5,948 nt of DNA from an uncultured Acidimicrobiia bacterium (GTDB lineage Bacteria; Actinomycetota; Acidimicrobiia; Spongiisociales; JAENVV01), in contig CAJQPD010000325.1 in assembly GCA_905480085.1 (NCBI GenBank), positions 1-5,948 on the forward strand, in the 5' to 3' direction. Positions 1 to 5,405 of the stretch are shown here, in pieces. The translations under genes were made by a program, and so were the position numbers. The notes beneath the pieces are model-generated. The model saw only the letters and a program-made list of their open reading frames with translations, did not search any database and was not told the DNA's origin. Position 1 is the first letter of the stretch; each line of letters starts with the position of its first letter.

Positions 1-520
1 GGTTGGGCCGGGTGCCTTGCTCGACGGCTCGTTGACTCGTCTTTTCGGAGCGGACCAGGTTGGCGATCTTCGTGGTGGGGTCCTCGAGGTCGCCGGAGAT
101 GATCGCTTGCTCGGGGCACACAACCACGCAAGCCGGCTCAAGGCCGATCTCCGTGCGGTGTGAGCAGTAGTTGCACTTCTGGGCGGTGTGCTCGTGGGGA
201 TCGATATAGAGGGCGTCATATGGGCAGGCCTGCATGCAGGACTTGCAGCCGATGCACGAATCCGTATTGAAATCGACGATCCCGGTGTCTCGCTTGAACA
301 ACGCCCTGGTCGGGCAGATCGTCACACACGGGGCGTCGGTGCAGTGATTGCACCGCATGACCGAAAACACCCTGGTCGAATCAGGCCAGGCGCCCTTTTC
401 GACATACTTGACCCAGGTTCGGTTGACCCCAAGCGGAACATCGTGTTCCGTCTTGCAAGCCACCGTGCAGGCATGACAGCCGATGCATTTGTGCTGGTCG
501 ATGACAAAACCGTATCTCAC
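1..520 (-). CDS. Four-cluster [4Fe-4S] electron-transfer subunit of a DMSO-reductase-family complex (partial, C-terminus off the left edge)
   Basis: I translated the minus strand by hand and obtained 173 residues beginning VRYGFVIDQHKCIGCHAC. Four cysteine groups follow in the order typical of DmsB/PhsB/PsrB/SoeB-type subunits: CIGCHACTVAC near residues 12-22, CNHCTDAPCVTICP near 57-70, CIGCKSCMQACP near 89-100, and a CNYC plus CVVVCP group near 116-138. These are ligands for four [4Fe-4S] clusters that relay electrons between a molybdopterin catalytic subunit and a membrane quinone subunit. The GTG start is the first possible one, because an in-frame TGA lies 9 bases upstream, and a GGTGA ribosome-binding site sits 6 bases before it. 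No Tat signal is visible, so the subunit is probably cytoplasmic or follows a partner. It lies downstream of dsrE2 and tusA on the same strand, which favours a sulfur substrate such as sulfite, polysulfide or thiosulfate. The exact enzyme cannot be assigned without the partners to the left. Confidence 0.9.
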   Translation of the reverse strand, partial: MRYGFVIDQHKCIGCHACTVACKTEHDVPLGVNRTWVKYVEKGAWPDSTRVFSVMRCNHCTDAPCVTICPTRALFKRDTGIVDFNTDSCIGCKSCMQACPYDALYIDPHEHTAQKCNYCSHRTEIGLEPACVVVCPEQAIISGDLEDPTTKIANLVRSEKTSQRAVEQGTRPN

Positions 521-526
521 GCGACT

Positions 527-531
527 TCACC
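527..531 (-). promoter_or_regulatory. Ribosome-binding site of the Fe-S subunit
   Basis: GGTGA on the minus strand lies 6 bases before the GTG at 520. It supports that GTG as the start, together with the upstream in-frame stop and the usual family N-terminus (RYGFVID before the first CxxC). Confidence 0.5.
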
Positions 532-595
532 AACGCAGTGGGCAAACAATGGGGCTCCTTGAAGGCTCGATGGACATCCTATCGCTTATGGTCCG

Positions 596-616
596 CTCGC
601 CGGCACCGCCGGAGAG
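596..616 (-). other. Short stem-loop between tusA and the Fe-S subunit gene
   Basis: The arms CTCGCCGGC and GCCGGAGAG around a 3-base loop pair at 8 of 9 positions. The element lies 16-36 bases after the tusA stop in the direction of transcription. No T-run follows on the minus strand, so it is not a standard intrinsic terminator. It could be an mRNA processing or stability element that lowers expression of the downstream Fe-S gene relative to tusA, or a chance structure in GC-rich DNA. Confidence 0.35.
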
Positions 617-631
617 GTCGGAACGCAGCGA

Positions 632-856
632 CTAGGACTTCTCAATGATGAAGTGGTGCTCGCCTTCCTGGGAGAACTGCTCCTTGAGCGAATGGCCCAT
701 GTCTTTGGACCAGGCGGGGATGTCTGAAAGCGCACCATTGTCGGTGGCGATCACCTCGAGGGTTTGACCGGATGTGATTTCGTTGATGCCTTGGGCAACT
801 TTGATCACGGGCATCGGGCACTGAAGCCCTCGTGCGTCAACAACTTTGTCTGCCAT
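632..856 (-). CDS. tusA: TusA-family sulfur carrier protein
   Basis: The 74-residue protein carries the family signature near its N-terminus: DARGLQCPMPVIK, with the persulfide-bearing Cys13 in a CPxP motif. Length and the single-domain layout match TusA/SirA/YeeD-type proteins, small cytoplasmic two-layer alpha/beta carriers that hold sulfane sulfur as a cysteine persulfide. Its C-terminal half (GQTLEVIATDNGALSDIPAW) is also typical. I chose the ATG at 856 because GGAAGG precedes it by 7 bases and translation then begins MADKVVDARG, the normal family start; the frame stays open to an ATG at 928, but those 24 extra residues would reach into the dsrE2 stop region and resemble nothing in the family. 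It follows dsrE2 by 68 bases on the same strand, the classic dsrE2-tusA pairing of sulfur oxidisers, where TusA passes sulfur between rhodanese, DsrE2 and downstream enzymes. TusA also acts in tRNA thiolation in some bacteria, but the context favours dissimilatory sulfur transfer. Confidence 0.93.
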   Translation of the reverse strand: MADKVVDARGLQCPMPVIKVAQGINEITSGQTLEVIATDNGALSDIPAWSKDMGHSLKEQFSQEGEHHFIIEKS

Positions 857-863
857 GTGGGTA

Positions 864-869
864 CCTTCC
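864..869 (-). promoter_or_regulatory. Ribosome-binding site that fixes the tusA start
   Basis: GGAAGG on the minus strand, 7 bases before the ATG at 856. It selects the internal ATG over the one at 928. Confidence 0.6.
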
Positions 870-924
870 AAGTGTGTGGGGGGGTGAATTGCGTCGGATG
901 CCGGGAATCGAACAATCGGCCTGC

Positions 925-1470
925 TCAAATGAACAGGGAGATCGAAGCTTCCTTCATGAGGGAAATCGCTGAACCGGCTCCAGCCGGCTGATCAAGTCCG
1001 GGAATCATGTCATCGATCGTAAGACCCATGAGGTCCATCGTCATCTGACACGGCCATAACTTGACGCCCATCCCCTGAGCCAATTCCAGCAGCTCCTGGA
1101 CGGAGGCCACCTTCTTGTCGTCGGCCAGATCCTTCATGAGCTTGGCTCCGATTCCACCGAAGTTCATCGTGGACAACTGGAGGCCGTCCGGCGAGCCCTT
1201 CTTGAAGACGGACATCATCTTCTGGCGCCAATCATCCCCGGTGATTCCGGCGTCGGGCCGTTTCAAAATGCCAAGGCCCCAGAACGTAAAGAAGACAGTC
1301 ACGTCCATGCCATACGCTGCTCCAGTGGTAGCCAGAATCATCACCGGCCAGGCTTTGTCGAGGTCACCCGATGCTGCGATGAGCACCATCTTCTCTTTTT
1401 GGGGCACCGTGTTCTCGGCAGCTGCTTCACCAGCTGCCGCGACGGCGTCCTCCAAATCAGTGGTTGTCAT
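925..1470 (-). CDS. dsrE2: DsrE2-type DsrE/DsrF-like sulfur-transfer protein
   Basis: The 181-residue protein matches the DsrE2 subfamily. After an Ala/Glu-rich tail (about residues 1-26) comes MVLIAASGDLDKAWPVMILA, then GMDVTVFFTFWGLGIL (55-69), a Met/Gly-rich stretch near 100-112 (STMNFGGIGAKLM), and the conserved LWPCQMTMDLMGL block (139-150). Cys141 in that block is the expected persulfide-carrying residue and the only cysteine in the protein. DsrE2 proteins exchange sulfane sulfur with TusA and rhodaneses. Some family members are membrane-associated; the hydrophobic stretch at 42-70 could bind membrane but may be the protein core. The ATG at 1470 is supported by GGAGGAG 6 bases upstream; an open frame runs back to 1719 but overlaps the divergent regulator gene and was rejected. 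It is first in a minus-strand unit with tusA and the Fe-S subunit. Its start lies 133 bases from the ArsR-family gene, with an inverted repeat over its candidate promoter, so repression by that regulator is likely (inference). Confidence 0.9.
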   Translation of the reverse strand: MTTTDLEDAVAAAGEAAAENTVPQKEKMVLIAASGDLDKAWPVMILATTGAAYGMDVTVFFTFWGLGILKRPDAGITGDDWRQKMMSVFKKGSPDGLQLSTMNFGGIGAKLMKDLADDKKVASVQELLELAQGMGVKLWPCQMTMDLMGLTIDDMIPGLDQPAGAGSAISLMKEASISLFI

Positions 1471-1476
1471 AACGGT

Positions 1477-1483
1477 CTCCTCC
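1477..1483 (-). promoter_or_regulatory. Ribosome-binding site of dsrE2
   Basis: GGAGGAG on the minus strand, 6 bases from the ATG at 1470. It is a near-ideal site and decides the start. Confidence 0.75.
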
Positions 1484-1496
1484 GATGTCGACATAT

Positions 1497-1524
1497 ACAC
1501 ATATGCGAACATGCGCATATTTGT
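1497..1524. promoter_or_regulatory. Candidate ArsR-family operator (inverted repeat)
   Basis: Arms ACACATATGCG and CGCATATTTGT flank a 6-base centre (AACATG) and pair at 10 of 11 positions; the inner 7 bases (ATATGCG/CGCATAT, 1501-1520) pair perfectly. Size, two-fold symmetry and AT-rich outer ends resemble operators of ArsR/SmtB dimers. It lies between the divergent dsrE2 and arsR-type genes and overlaps the -10 of the candidate dsrE2 promoter, so binding would block transcription of dsrE2 and possibly of the regulator itself. A 12-base part of it recurs at 4205-4216. Confidence 0.65.
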
Positions 1525-1545
1525 GGCGGACCATACGATTGTCAA
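1517..1545 (-). promoter_or_regulatory. Candidate sigma-70-type promoter of dsrE2-tusA
   Basis: On the minus strand a perfect TTGACA (1540-1545) is followed after 17 bases by AAATAT (1517-1522). Transcription would start near 1510, giving a leader of about 40 bases to the ATG at 1470. The -10 hexamer is weak, but it falls inside the inverted repeat, which fits a repressible promoter. Confidence 0.5.
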
Positions 1546-1603
1546 GGAAGAATTCCGGTGACACAAGGTTTTGTTCTCGGAGAAGTTGTGCCATGATGGG
1601 AAC

Positions 1604-1927
1604 ATGTCCGCAATCGAGACAGAACTAATCCGACTCCATGCAAGCGTTTGCAAAGGCCTCGCCGACCCCAAGCGGCTGCTCATCATCAACGCGTTACGCG
1701 ATGGCGAGCTGGCTGTCATGGACCTGTGCGACGACCTCGACCTTCCTCAGGCCAACGTCTCCCAGCACCTCGCCGTACTGCGGGAAAAGGGTCTCGTTCA
1801 TTCCCGCAAGGACGCCCAAAAGGTGTTCTATTCGGTCACCTCGCCGAAGATCATCGAAGCGATGGATCTGCTCAGAGAAGTCATGAACGAGCAAATTCCC
1901 GCCGCAATGACCGAACTGGCCTCCTAG
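1604..1927 (+). CDS. ArsR/SmtB-family winged-helix transcriptional repressor
   Basis: The 107-residue protein shows the ArsR fold in order: a helix with VCKGLADPKRLLIINAL (15-31), DGELAVMDLCDDLDL (33-47), the recognition helix QANVSQHLAVLREKGLV (49-65), and a beta-wing with SRKDAQKVFYSV (67-78). Such proteins act as dimers that leave DNA when they bind metal or are oxidised/persulfidated. In the classic arsenic sensor site (CVCDLC) the first two cysteines are here Ala37 and Met39, and only Cys42 remains; Cys16 is the only other cysteine. A metal(loid) sensor of the standard type is therefore unlikely. Sulfide- or persulfide-sensing ArsR proteins (SqrR/BigR) use a cysteine pair, which makes thiol chemistry a reasonable guess in this context, but the pairing here would differ. 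I prefer the ATG at 1604; a TTG at 1571 in the same frame would add 11 residues not typical of the family. It is divergent from dsrE2. Confidence 0.9.
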   Translation: MSAIETELIRLHASVCKGLADPKRLLIINALRDGELAVMDLCDDLDLPQANVSQHLAVLREKGLVHSRKDAQKVFYSVTSPKIIEAMDLLREVMNEQIPAAMTELAS

Positions 1928-1947
1928 ACCACCGGCAGTACGCCCCT

Positions 1948-1973
1948 GATCTCAGTGGCGGATCTCAGTGGCG
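1948..1973. repeat. Perfect 13-bp tandem duplication at the end of the DUF5671 gene
   Basis: GATCTCAGTGGCG occurs twice head to tail without mismatch. The right copy contains the stop codon and last codons of the minus-strand membrane protein (stop at 1965-1967); the left copy lies in the 37-base gap before the end of the convergent regulator gene. It looks like a recent small slippage duplication that leaves both coding ends intact. No terminator hairpin with a T-run is visible in this gap. Confidence 0.85.
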
Positions 1974-3653
1974 CAGCGGGATAACTTCAGGCGTGTCGCC
2001 GTTGGCTACCACCATCACTCGTGCTGACGTCTGCCCATCGAGCACTTTCACAACGTCGTCGAACGCGAGCATCTGAGCATCGTCAGAGCGCTCAAGAATC
2101 TGCACCTTGGCCCCGGTCTTGTGCGCAATCGCCTTGCCGACTTCTTCGCTTGCGCCAACCAGCAGGATTGACCGGATCCCACTCGAATCCGCCGGATAGG
2201 CCACCCGATCCCGCTTGAACACGAGCCAGTGATACACGGCCATCGATCCGACCGTTATCACCAGCGACAGCGGGATCCGGATGTCACGCAACAGGTTGCT
2301 CGTCTCTCCGAGTATCGACTGGAAGACCGAGAAGAAGACCGTGATGAGGCTGATGAGGGCAGTCGTTCCACCAACGCCGATGAGCAAGAAGAGGTAGGTA
2401 CGTCGTGAAACCGAATTCGTCTCTTCGGCCGAACCGGCCGCCAACCGTTGCGTGCGCAACCAGACCAAGCCCCAAACCGGTACGCCGACCAAGAACGCAG
2501 TGACCGCGGCCAAGACGAGGTTGATACCTCCGTCGCTACCGGCAACCTCTCCCTGGCGGGAGAAGGTATCAAAGAAAGCCACCAGGAGAATCGTCGCACC
2601 GGTCGTGGATGTGACGAGGCCGGCCACGGACACGAGGTAGTCATAGACCCGATAAATCTCAGGCCGTCCCTCCGAGCGCTCCGGGCTCAAGACCGTCCGG
2701 TGATACCACCAAACCCACAGCCCGGTCACCAGGGCTGCCACCCCGCCAGGGGCCGACTCGAACTGCCTCCAGGCGGACGATTCGGCAGCACCCAGGAACC
2801 ACACGAGAACGTCATACAAGAGCCCCGAGGTGGCTACCAGGGCGGTGATCAGTCCAGACAGCACACCCAGAATGACAACGTAACCCTGAAACGGACCGCT
2901 GGACCGGTCGGTGCGAATGGCGTTGGCCATCCAGTACCAACCCCACACGAGACCACCGACGATCAGCCAGGACAGCCCATTGCGCCACGTCCACGAGTAG
3001 TTGACGGCGGCCAGACCTCCCGACATCTGATCGAACAGCTGCCGAAGGGCCGAAGCAATCGTGTTGCCAAGCCCGACGCTAGCGACCACGAGTCCGGTGG
3101 CCGATCCAGCCAGCCGATGCCAGACCAGTCGGTCCTGGCGTGGGGTGCGGCTGACGAGAACCCAATGGCCGGCCCATACGGCAAACCAGACGATCATCCG
3201 GGCTAATGCATCACCGGAGTAGTTCTCAGCCCCGAACAGCGCCTCAAGCATCCTGAGGGCAGCCACCACGAACACGATTAGAGACGTAATCGAGGCGATC
3301 GACAGGTATAGCGTCCACGCCGGGGACTCAGCTTCGAGCGGTTGGCGAAGGTGCTGTTTGCGGACCCATCTGGCGAGGAGCAAGCCAGTCGGTAAGCCAA
3401 CCGACAAGTAGGCGAGTGGCAGAGCGAGGCTACGGCGGTCACCGGCAATCTCGTTGACACTGAAGGCTTGCCCGAGAATGGAGCTCAGACCAATTGCGAC
3501 GAGGACAACCGTCCCGAAAAGAAGGGCGTACTGAAAGAGACGCCGGATCGTTGAGCCGGTCTGTTCGGCGGTACCTTCAGCCGATGGTCGGCGGACGGAC
3601 ATGAATAGGGCAACCCCCGCCACGACCGCAACCAAGAGAATCACGAAGCTCAT
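1965..3653 (-). CDS. Polytopic membrane protein with six DUF5671-like units and a soluble C-terminal domain
   Basis: The 562-residue protein starts with a hydrophobic helix (2-19). Six repeating units of about 65-75 residues follow, each with two predicted membrane helices and a Trp/aromatic-rich end: roughly 34-101, 110-173, 176-249, 253-323, 331-403 and 414-484. Repeated unit ends include GHWVLVSR, WGWYWMAN, WVWWYHRT, WGLVWLRT and YHWLVFKRD. This is the pattern of DUF5671 proteins, whose function is unknown. About 13 membrane helices are expected. Residues 485-562 form a soluble tail with a beta-alpha start (IRSILLVGASEEVGKAIA) and a later strand (ARVMVVANGD), perhaps a small Rossmann-like or sensory domain; this is inference. 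The ATG has AAAGGAG 7 bases upstream and lies one base after the stop of the preceding gene, so the two are surely co-transcribed and probably translationally coupled. No cofactor or catalytic motif is visible. Confidence 0.85.
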   Translation of the reverse strand: MSFVILLVAVVAGVALFMSVRRPSAEGTAEQTGSTIRRLFQYALLFGTVVLVAIGLSSILGQAFSVNEIAGDRRSLALPLAYLSVGLPTGLLLARWVRKQHLRQPLEAESPAWTLYLSIASITSLIVFVVAALRMLEALFGAENYSGDALARMIVWFAVWAGHWVLVSRTPRQDRLVWHRLAGSATGLVVASVGLGNTIASALRQLFDQMSGGLAAVNYSWTWRNGLSWLIVGGLVWGWYWMANAIRTDRSSGPFQGYVVILGVLSGLITALVATSGLLYDVLVWFLGAAESSAWRQFESAPGGVAALVTGLWVWWYHRTVLSPERSEGRPEIYRVYDYLVSVAGLVTSTTGATILLVAFFDTFSRQGEVAGSDGGINLVLAAVTAFLVGVPVWGLVWLRTQRLAAGSAEETNSVSRRTYLFLLIGVGGTTALISLITVFFSVFQSILGETSNLLRDIRIPLSLVITVGSMAVYHWLVFKRDRVAYPADSSGIRSILLVGASEEVGKAIAHKTGAKVQILERSDDAQMLAFDDVVKVLDGQTSARVMVVANGDTPEVIPLRH

Positions 3654-3654
3654 G

Positions 3655-4095
3655 TCATTGCTCCTTTACACAGTCCCAATAAGGCCACGGTGGCTGGCTG
3701 ATCTGCCAGTTATCCGCTGACTTTTCAAGCCAGATCGTTTCGTTTTCTATCCATTCATCTATTCCGTCACTCGAATGACGTATCTCAATCGCCACGGTGG
3801 CGGTGTCATCGTCGATCGTGGTCGTATCCAGAAACACCCTGGCGCCATCTGTTCGATAGTCGAGCGAGGTCGAGTCCCGTAGGCAGCGATCGGCCAGATC
3901 AGCCGTCATGCTGTTCAGGGAAGCGATCTCGTCGCCATCGAATACGGCCTTGAGATAGACCTGCACGACACCCTCGGGGGTCGTCGGATCGTAGGTATCG
4001 GGTTCGGCAAGCGCTCCATACAGAGCACCCCCCAGCACAGCCGCAAAAACGACGGCAGCCAGGACAATCAGCGGGGTACGGGTACCATCTTTCAT
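3655..4095 (-). CDS. Membrane-anchored protein with probable NTF2-like outer domain (unknown function)
   Basis: The 146-residue protein has a short basic N-terminus, one hydrophobic segment (about 8-30, PLIVLAAVVFAAVLGGALYG), then an acidic outer part. The segment after the helix, TTPEGVVQVYLKAVFDGD (38-54), resembles the first helix of NTF2-like/DUF4878-type domains; strands follow near 85-106 and 118-134, and the end is aromatic (WPYWDC). Cys71 and Cys142 could form a disulfide outside the membrane. There is no lipobox cysteine, so it is a signal-anchored protein rather than a lipoprotein. I chose the ATG at 4095: an ATG at 4131 is also in frame, but its extra residues are encoded by the GAGGAGGAAG purine run that looks like the ribosome-binding site, and the candidate -10 at 4146-4151 would leave almost no leader. 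The gene overlaps nothing, ends one base before the DUF5671 gene, and probably works with it. The function is not recognised. Confidence 0.75.
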   Translation of the reverse strand: MKDGTRTPLIVLAAVVFAAVLGGALYGALAEPDTYDPTTPEGVVQVYLKAVFDGDEIASLNSMTADLADRCLRDSTSLDYRTDGARVFLDTTTIDDDTATVAIEIRHSSDGIDEWIENETIWLEKSADNWQISQPPWPYWDCVKEQ

Positions 4096-4103
4096 CCCTG
4101 TAT

Positions 4104-4113
4104 CTTCCTCCTC
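4104..4113 (-). promoter_or_regulatory. Ribosome-binding site of the NTF2-like gene
   Basis: GAGGAGGAAG on the minus strand, ending 8 bases from the ATG at 4095. The core AGGAGG is 11 bases away, slightly long but the only strong site; the ATG at 4131 has none. Confidence 0.5.
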
Positions 4114-4145
4114 AACATACTTCTTCACCATAGGGGAAAGACCCC

Positions 4146-4151
4146 ATTTTA
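4146..4151 (-). promoter_or_regulatory. Candidate -10 element of the NTF2-like/DUF5671 operon
   Basis: TAAAAT on the minus strand matches the -10 consensus at 5 of 6 positions and would place the transcript start near 4139, about 44 bases before the ATG at 4095. No convincing -35 lies 16-18 bases upstream, so this is tentative. Confidence 0.35.
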
Positions 4152-4204
4152 ACTCAGGGACGCAAACATCCTGTTGCGCACTAGCCCGTCCGATGGCACA
4201 CTTG

Positions 4205-4223
4205 CATGCGCGTATTCGAATAC
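4205..4223. promoter_or_regulatory. Candidate regulator site upstream of the persulfide dioxygenase
   Basis: Bases 4212-4223 form a perfect 12-bp palindrome (GTATTCGAATAC). Bases 4205-4216 (CATGCGCGTATT) match 1510-1521 of the dsrE2/arsR operator at 11 of 12 positions. The site lies 47 bases before the GTG start of the fusion gene, a usual place for a repressor in the leader or promoter. The full two-fold symmetry of the first operator is not kept here, so shared binding is a hypothesis. Confidence 0.45.
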
Positions 4224-4258
4224 TTGAAGATCTGCGAGACTCCCCCGTCGATGCAGAC

Positions 4259-4264
4259 AGGAGG
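4259..4264 (+). promoter_or_regulatory. Ribosome-binding site that sets the GTG start of the rhodanese-dioxygenase gene
   Basis: A perfect AGGAGG lies 6 bases before the GTG at 4271. The longer in-frame ATG at 4193 has no such site, and its extra 26 residues lie across the candidate operator, so the GTG is preferred. Confidence 0.8.
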
Positions 4265-4270
4265 CACACT

Positions 4271-5392
4271 GTGATTGCATCGATGACTACCAACGAACTG
4301 GCCGCCCGGATCGAGGATCCAGTCGAGGCGCCCTATATCCTCGATGTACGGGCTCCCGATGCGTTCGATCGATGGAAGATCGAGGGCAAGGTGCCGGTGG
4401 AAACGGTCAACATCCCCTACTGGACCGCTCTGGAAGACATTTCCAAGATATCGGTTCCGAAAGACCGCGATGTGGTGGTTGTCTGCGCCCATGGTGGATC
4501 CTCGGAAATGGTGGCCGAGATGCTTGAGCTGCCCAACGTTGTCAACCTGGCCGGGGGCATGGACGCCTGGGCTGCCACGCTCGTCCCCCGCACGATCTTT
4601 GATGACGGCACCCATTTCGTCATCCAGTTCGATCGAACCGCCAAAGCATGCCTCTCATACGTAGTCGGGGCTCGCGGACACGAGATGGCCGTCATCGATG
4701 GAGCGGCCAACATGGCGGCGTATCTGAAGGTCGCCGCAGACATGGACGCCACCCTCACCCACATCTTTGACACCCACCTGCATGCCGATCACATCTCGCT
4801 CGGTCGCGACCTTCGAGAGCACACGAGCGCCACCTATCACATTGCCGAAGGCGACGCTGAATCCGCCGCTTTTGTCTACGAGGCTCTGGTCGATGGCCAA
4901 ACATTCACGTTCGGAGAGGTGGAATTGGTCGTGAGGTCCGTGGCAACACCCGGGCATACTCCCGGGTCTACGTCGTTGGAAGTGGCCGGGAAATTCCTCA
5001 TGACCGGTGACGCTGTCTTTGTTACTGGCGTTGGACGCCCCGACCTCGGTGGCGAAACCGAGCCCTGGGCGCGTGATCTGTTTCACACAATTCACGACAA
5101 GCTCAGCCCGCTCGATCACGATCTGGAAATCTGTCCGGCCCATTACACGAGTCGTTCCGAGTCCAACGCCGATGGGACCATCCGGCGACGCCTCGGAGAC
5201 CTTCTTGATTTCGACCCGGTGGTCTCCATCGAAGACGAAGACGCGTTTGTCGAGCATGTCGTCTCCCACCTCGGTACGCCGCCGGCAATCTACGCCGACA
5301 TTCGCAAGGTGAACCTGGGTCGGGTGACCCCCACGGAACAGGAAGCCAAAGAGCTCGAAGTCGGGCGGAATGAGTGCGCGCTGTCGAAGTGA
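4271..5392 (+). CDS. Rhodanese / ETHE1-like persulfide dioxygenase fusion
   Basis: The 373-residue protein has two domains. Residues 1-105 are a rhodanese: LDVRAPDAF near 24-32, active-site loop CAHGGSS at 72-78 with catalytic Cys72, and NLAGGMDAW near 92-100. Residues about 112-300 are a metallo-beta-lactamase-fold domain of the ETHE1 type: THLHADH (His169, His171, Asp173, His174), PGHTPGS (His229), TGDAVF (Asp247) and GVGRPDLGG. His169, His229 and Asp247 correspond to the 2-His-1-Asp iron site of ETHE1 dioxygenases, which oxidise glutathione persulfide or a related thiol persulfide to sulfite in the cytoplasm. The rhodanese probably supplies or removes the sulfane sulfur. In known PDO-rhodanese fusions the dioxygenase usually comes first; here the order is reversed. 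The usual Arg of the rhodanese CxxGxR[ST] loop is Ser77. A glyoxalase II role is less likely given the GRPD segment and fusion. The gene is divergent from the membrane operon and followed by SulP after 22 bases. Confidence 0.9.
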   Translation: MIASMTTNELAARIEDPVEAPYILDVRAPDAFDRWKIEGKVPVETVNIPYWTALEDISKISVPKDRDVVVVCAHGGSSEMVAEMLELPNVVNLAGGMDAWAATLVPRTIFDDGTHFVIQFDRTAKACLSYVVGARGHEMAVIDGAANMAAYLKVAADMDATLTHIFDTHLHADHISLGRDLREHTSATYHIAEGDAESAAFVYEALVDGQTFTFGEVELVVRSVATPGHTPGSTSLEVAGKFLMTGDAVFVTGVGRPDLGGETEPWARDLFHTIHDKLSPLDHDLEICPAHYTSRSESNADGTIRRRLGDLLDFDPVVSIEDEDAFVEHVVSHLGTPPAIYADIRKVNLGRVTPTEQEAKELEVGRNECALSK

Positions 5393-5405
5393 CGGGTTGT
5401 AGGCT

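Noticed and set aside
188..562. A 124-residue plus-strand open frame at the left end
   Set aside because: It lies opposite the Fe-S subunit, whose minus-strand translation carries four complete cysteine cluster motifs. The plus-strand protein has no recognisable domain and is a shadow.
1571..1603. A TTG start adding 11 residues to the ArsR-family regulator
   Set aside because: The added residues are not typical of the family, and no good ribosome-binding site precedes the TTG. The ATG at 1604 gives a standard N-terminus, although its own site is weak.
1471..1719. An 83-residue N-terminal extension of dsrE2
   Set aside because: It would overlap the regulator gene and cross the promoter and inverted repeat. 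The ATG at 1470 has a strong GGAGGAG site and the protein then fits the family.
2448..3206. A 252-residue plus-strand open frame within the DUF5671 gene
   Set aside because: Its translation is polar and rich in Gln, Pro, Gly and Arg, as expected of the antisense of a membrane protein. The opposite strand has a coherent repeated helix pattern and a good ribosome-binding site.
4133..4150. GGGG/CCCC hairpin followed by ATTTT on the plus strand, like a terminator
   Set aside because: The stem is only 4 bp, and there is no plus-strand gene ending nearby for it to terminate. The T-run is better read as a minus-strand -10 element.
4193..4270. An upstream ATG start for the rhodanese-dioxygenase gene
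   Set aside because: There is no ribosome-binding site, the extra residues do not look like rhodanese, and the stretch contains the palindrome and shared motif. AGGAGG 6 bases before the GTG at 4271 is decisive.
4948..4967. Inverted repeat with arms ACCCGGG and CCCGGGT inside the dioxygenase gene
   Set aside because: It falls exactly on the codons of the conserved TPGHTPGS metal-site motif, so two Pro-Gly pairs written with the same codons explain it.
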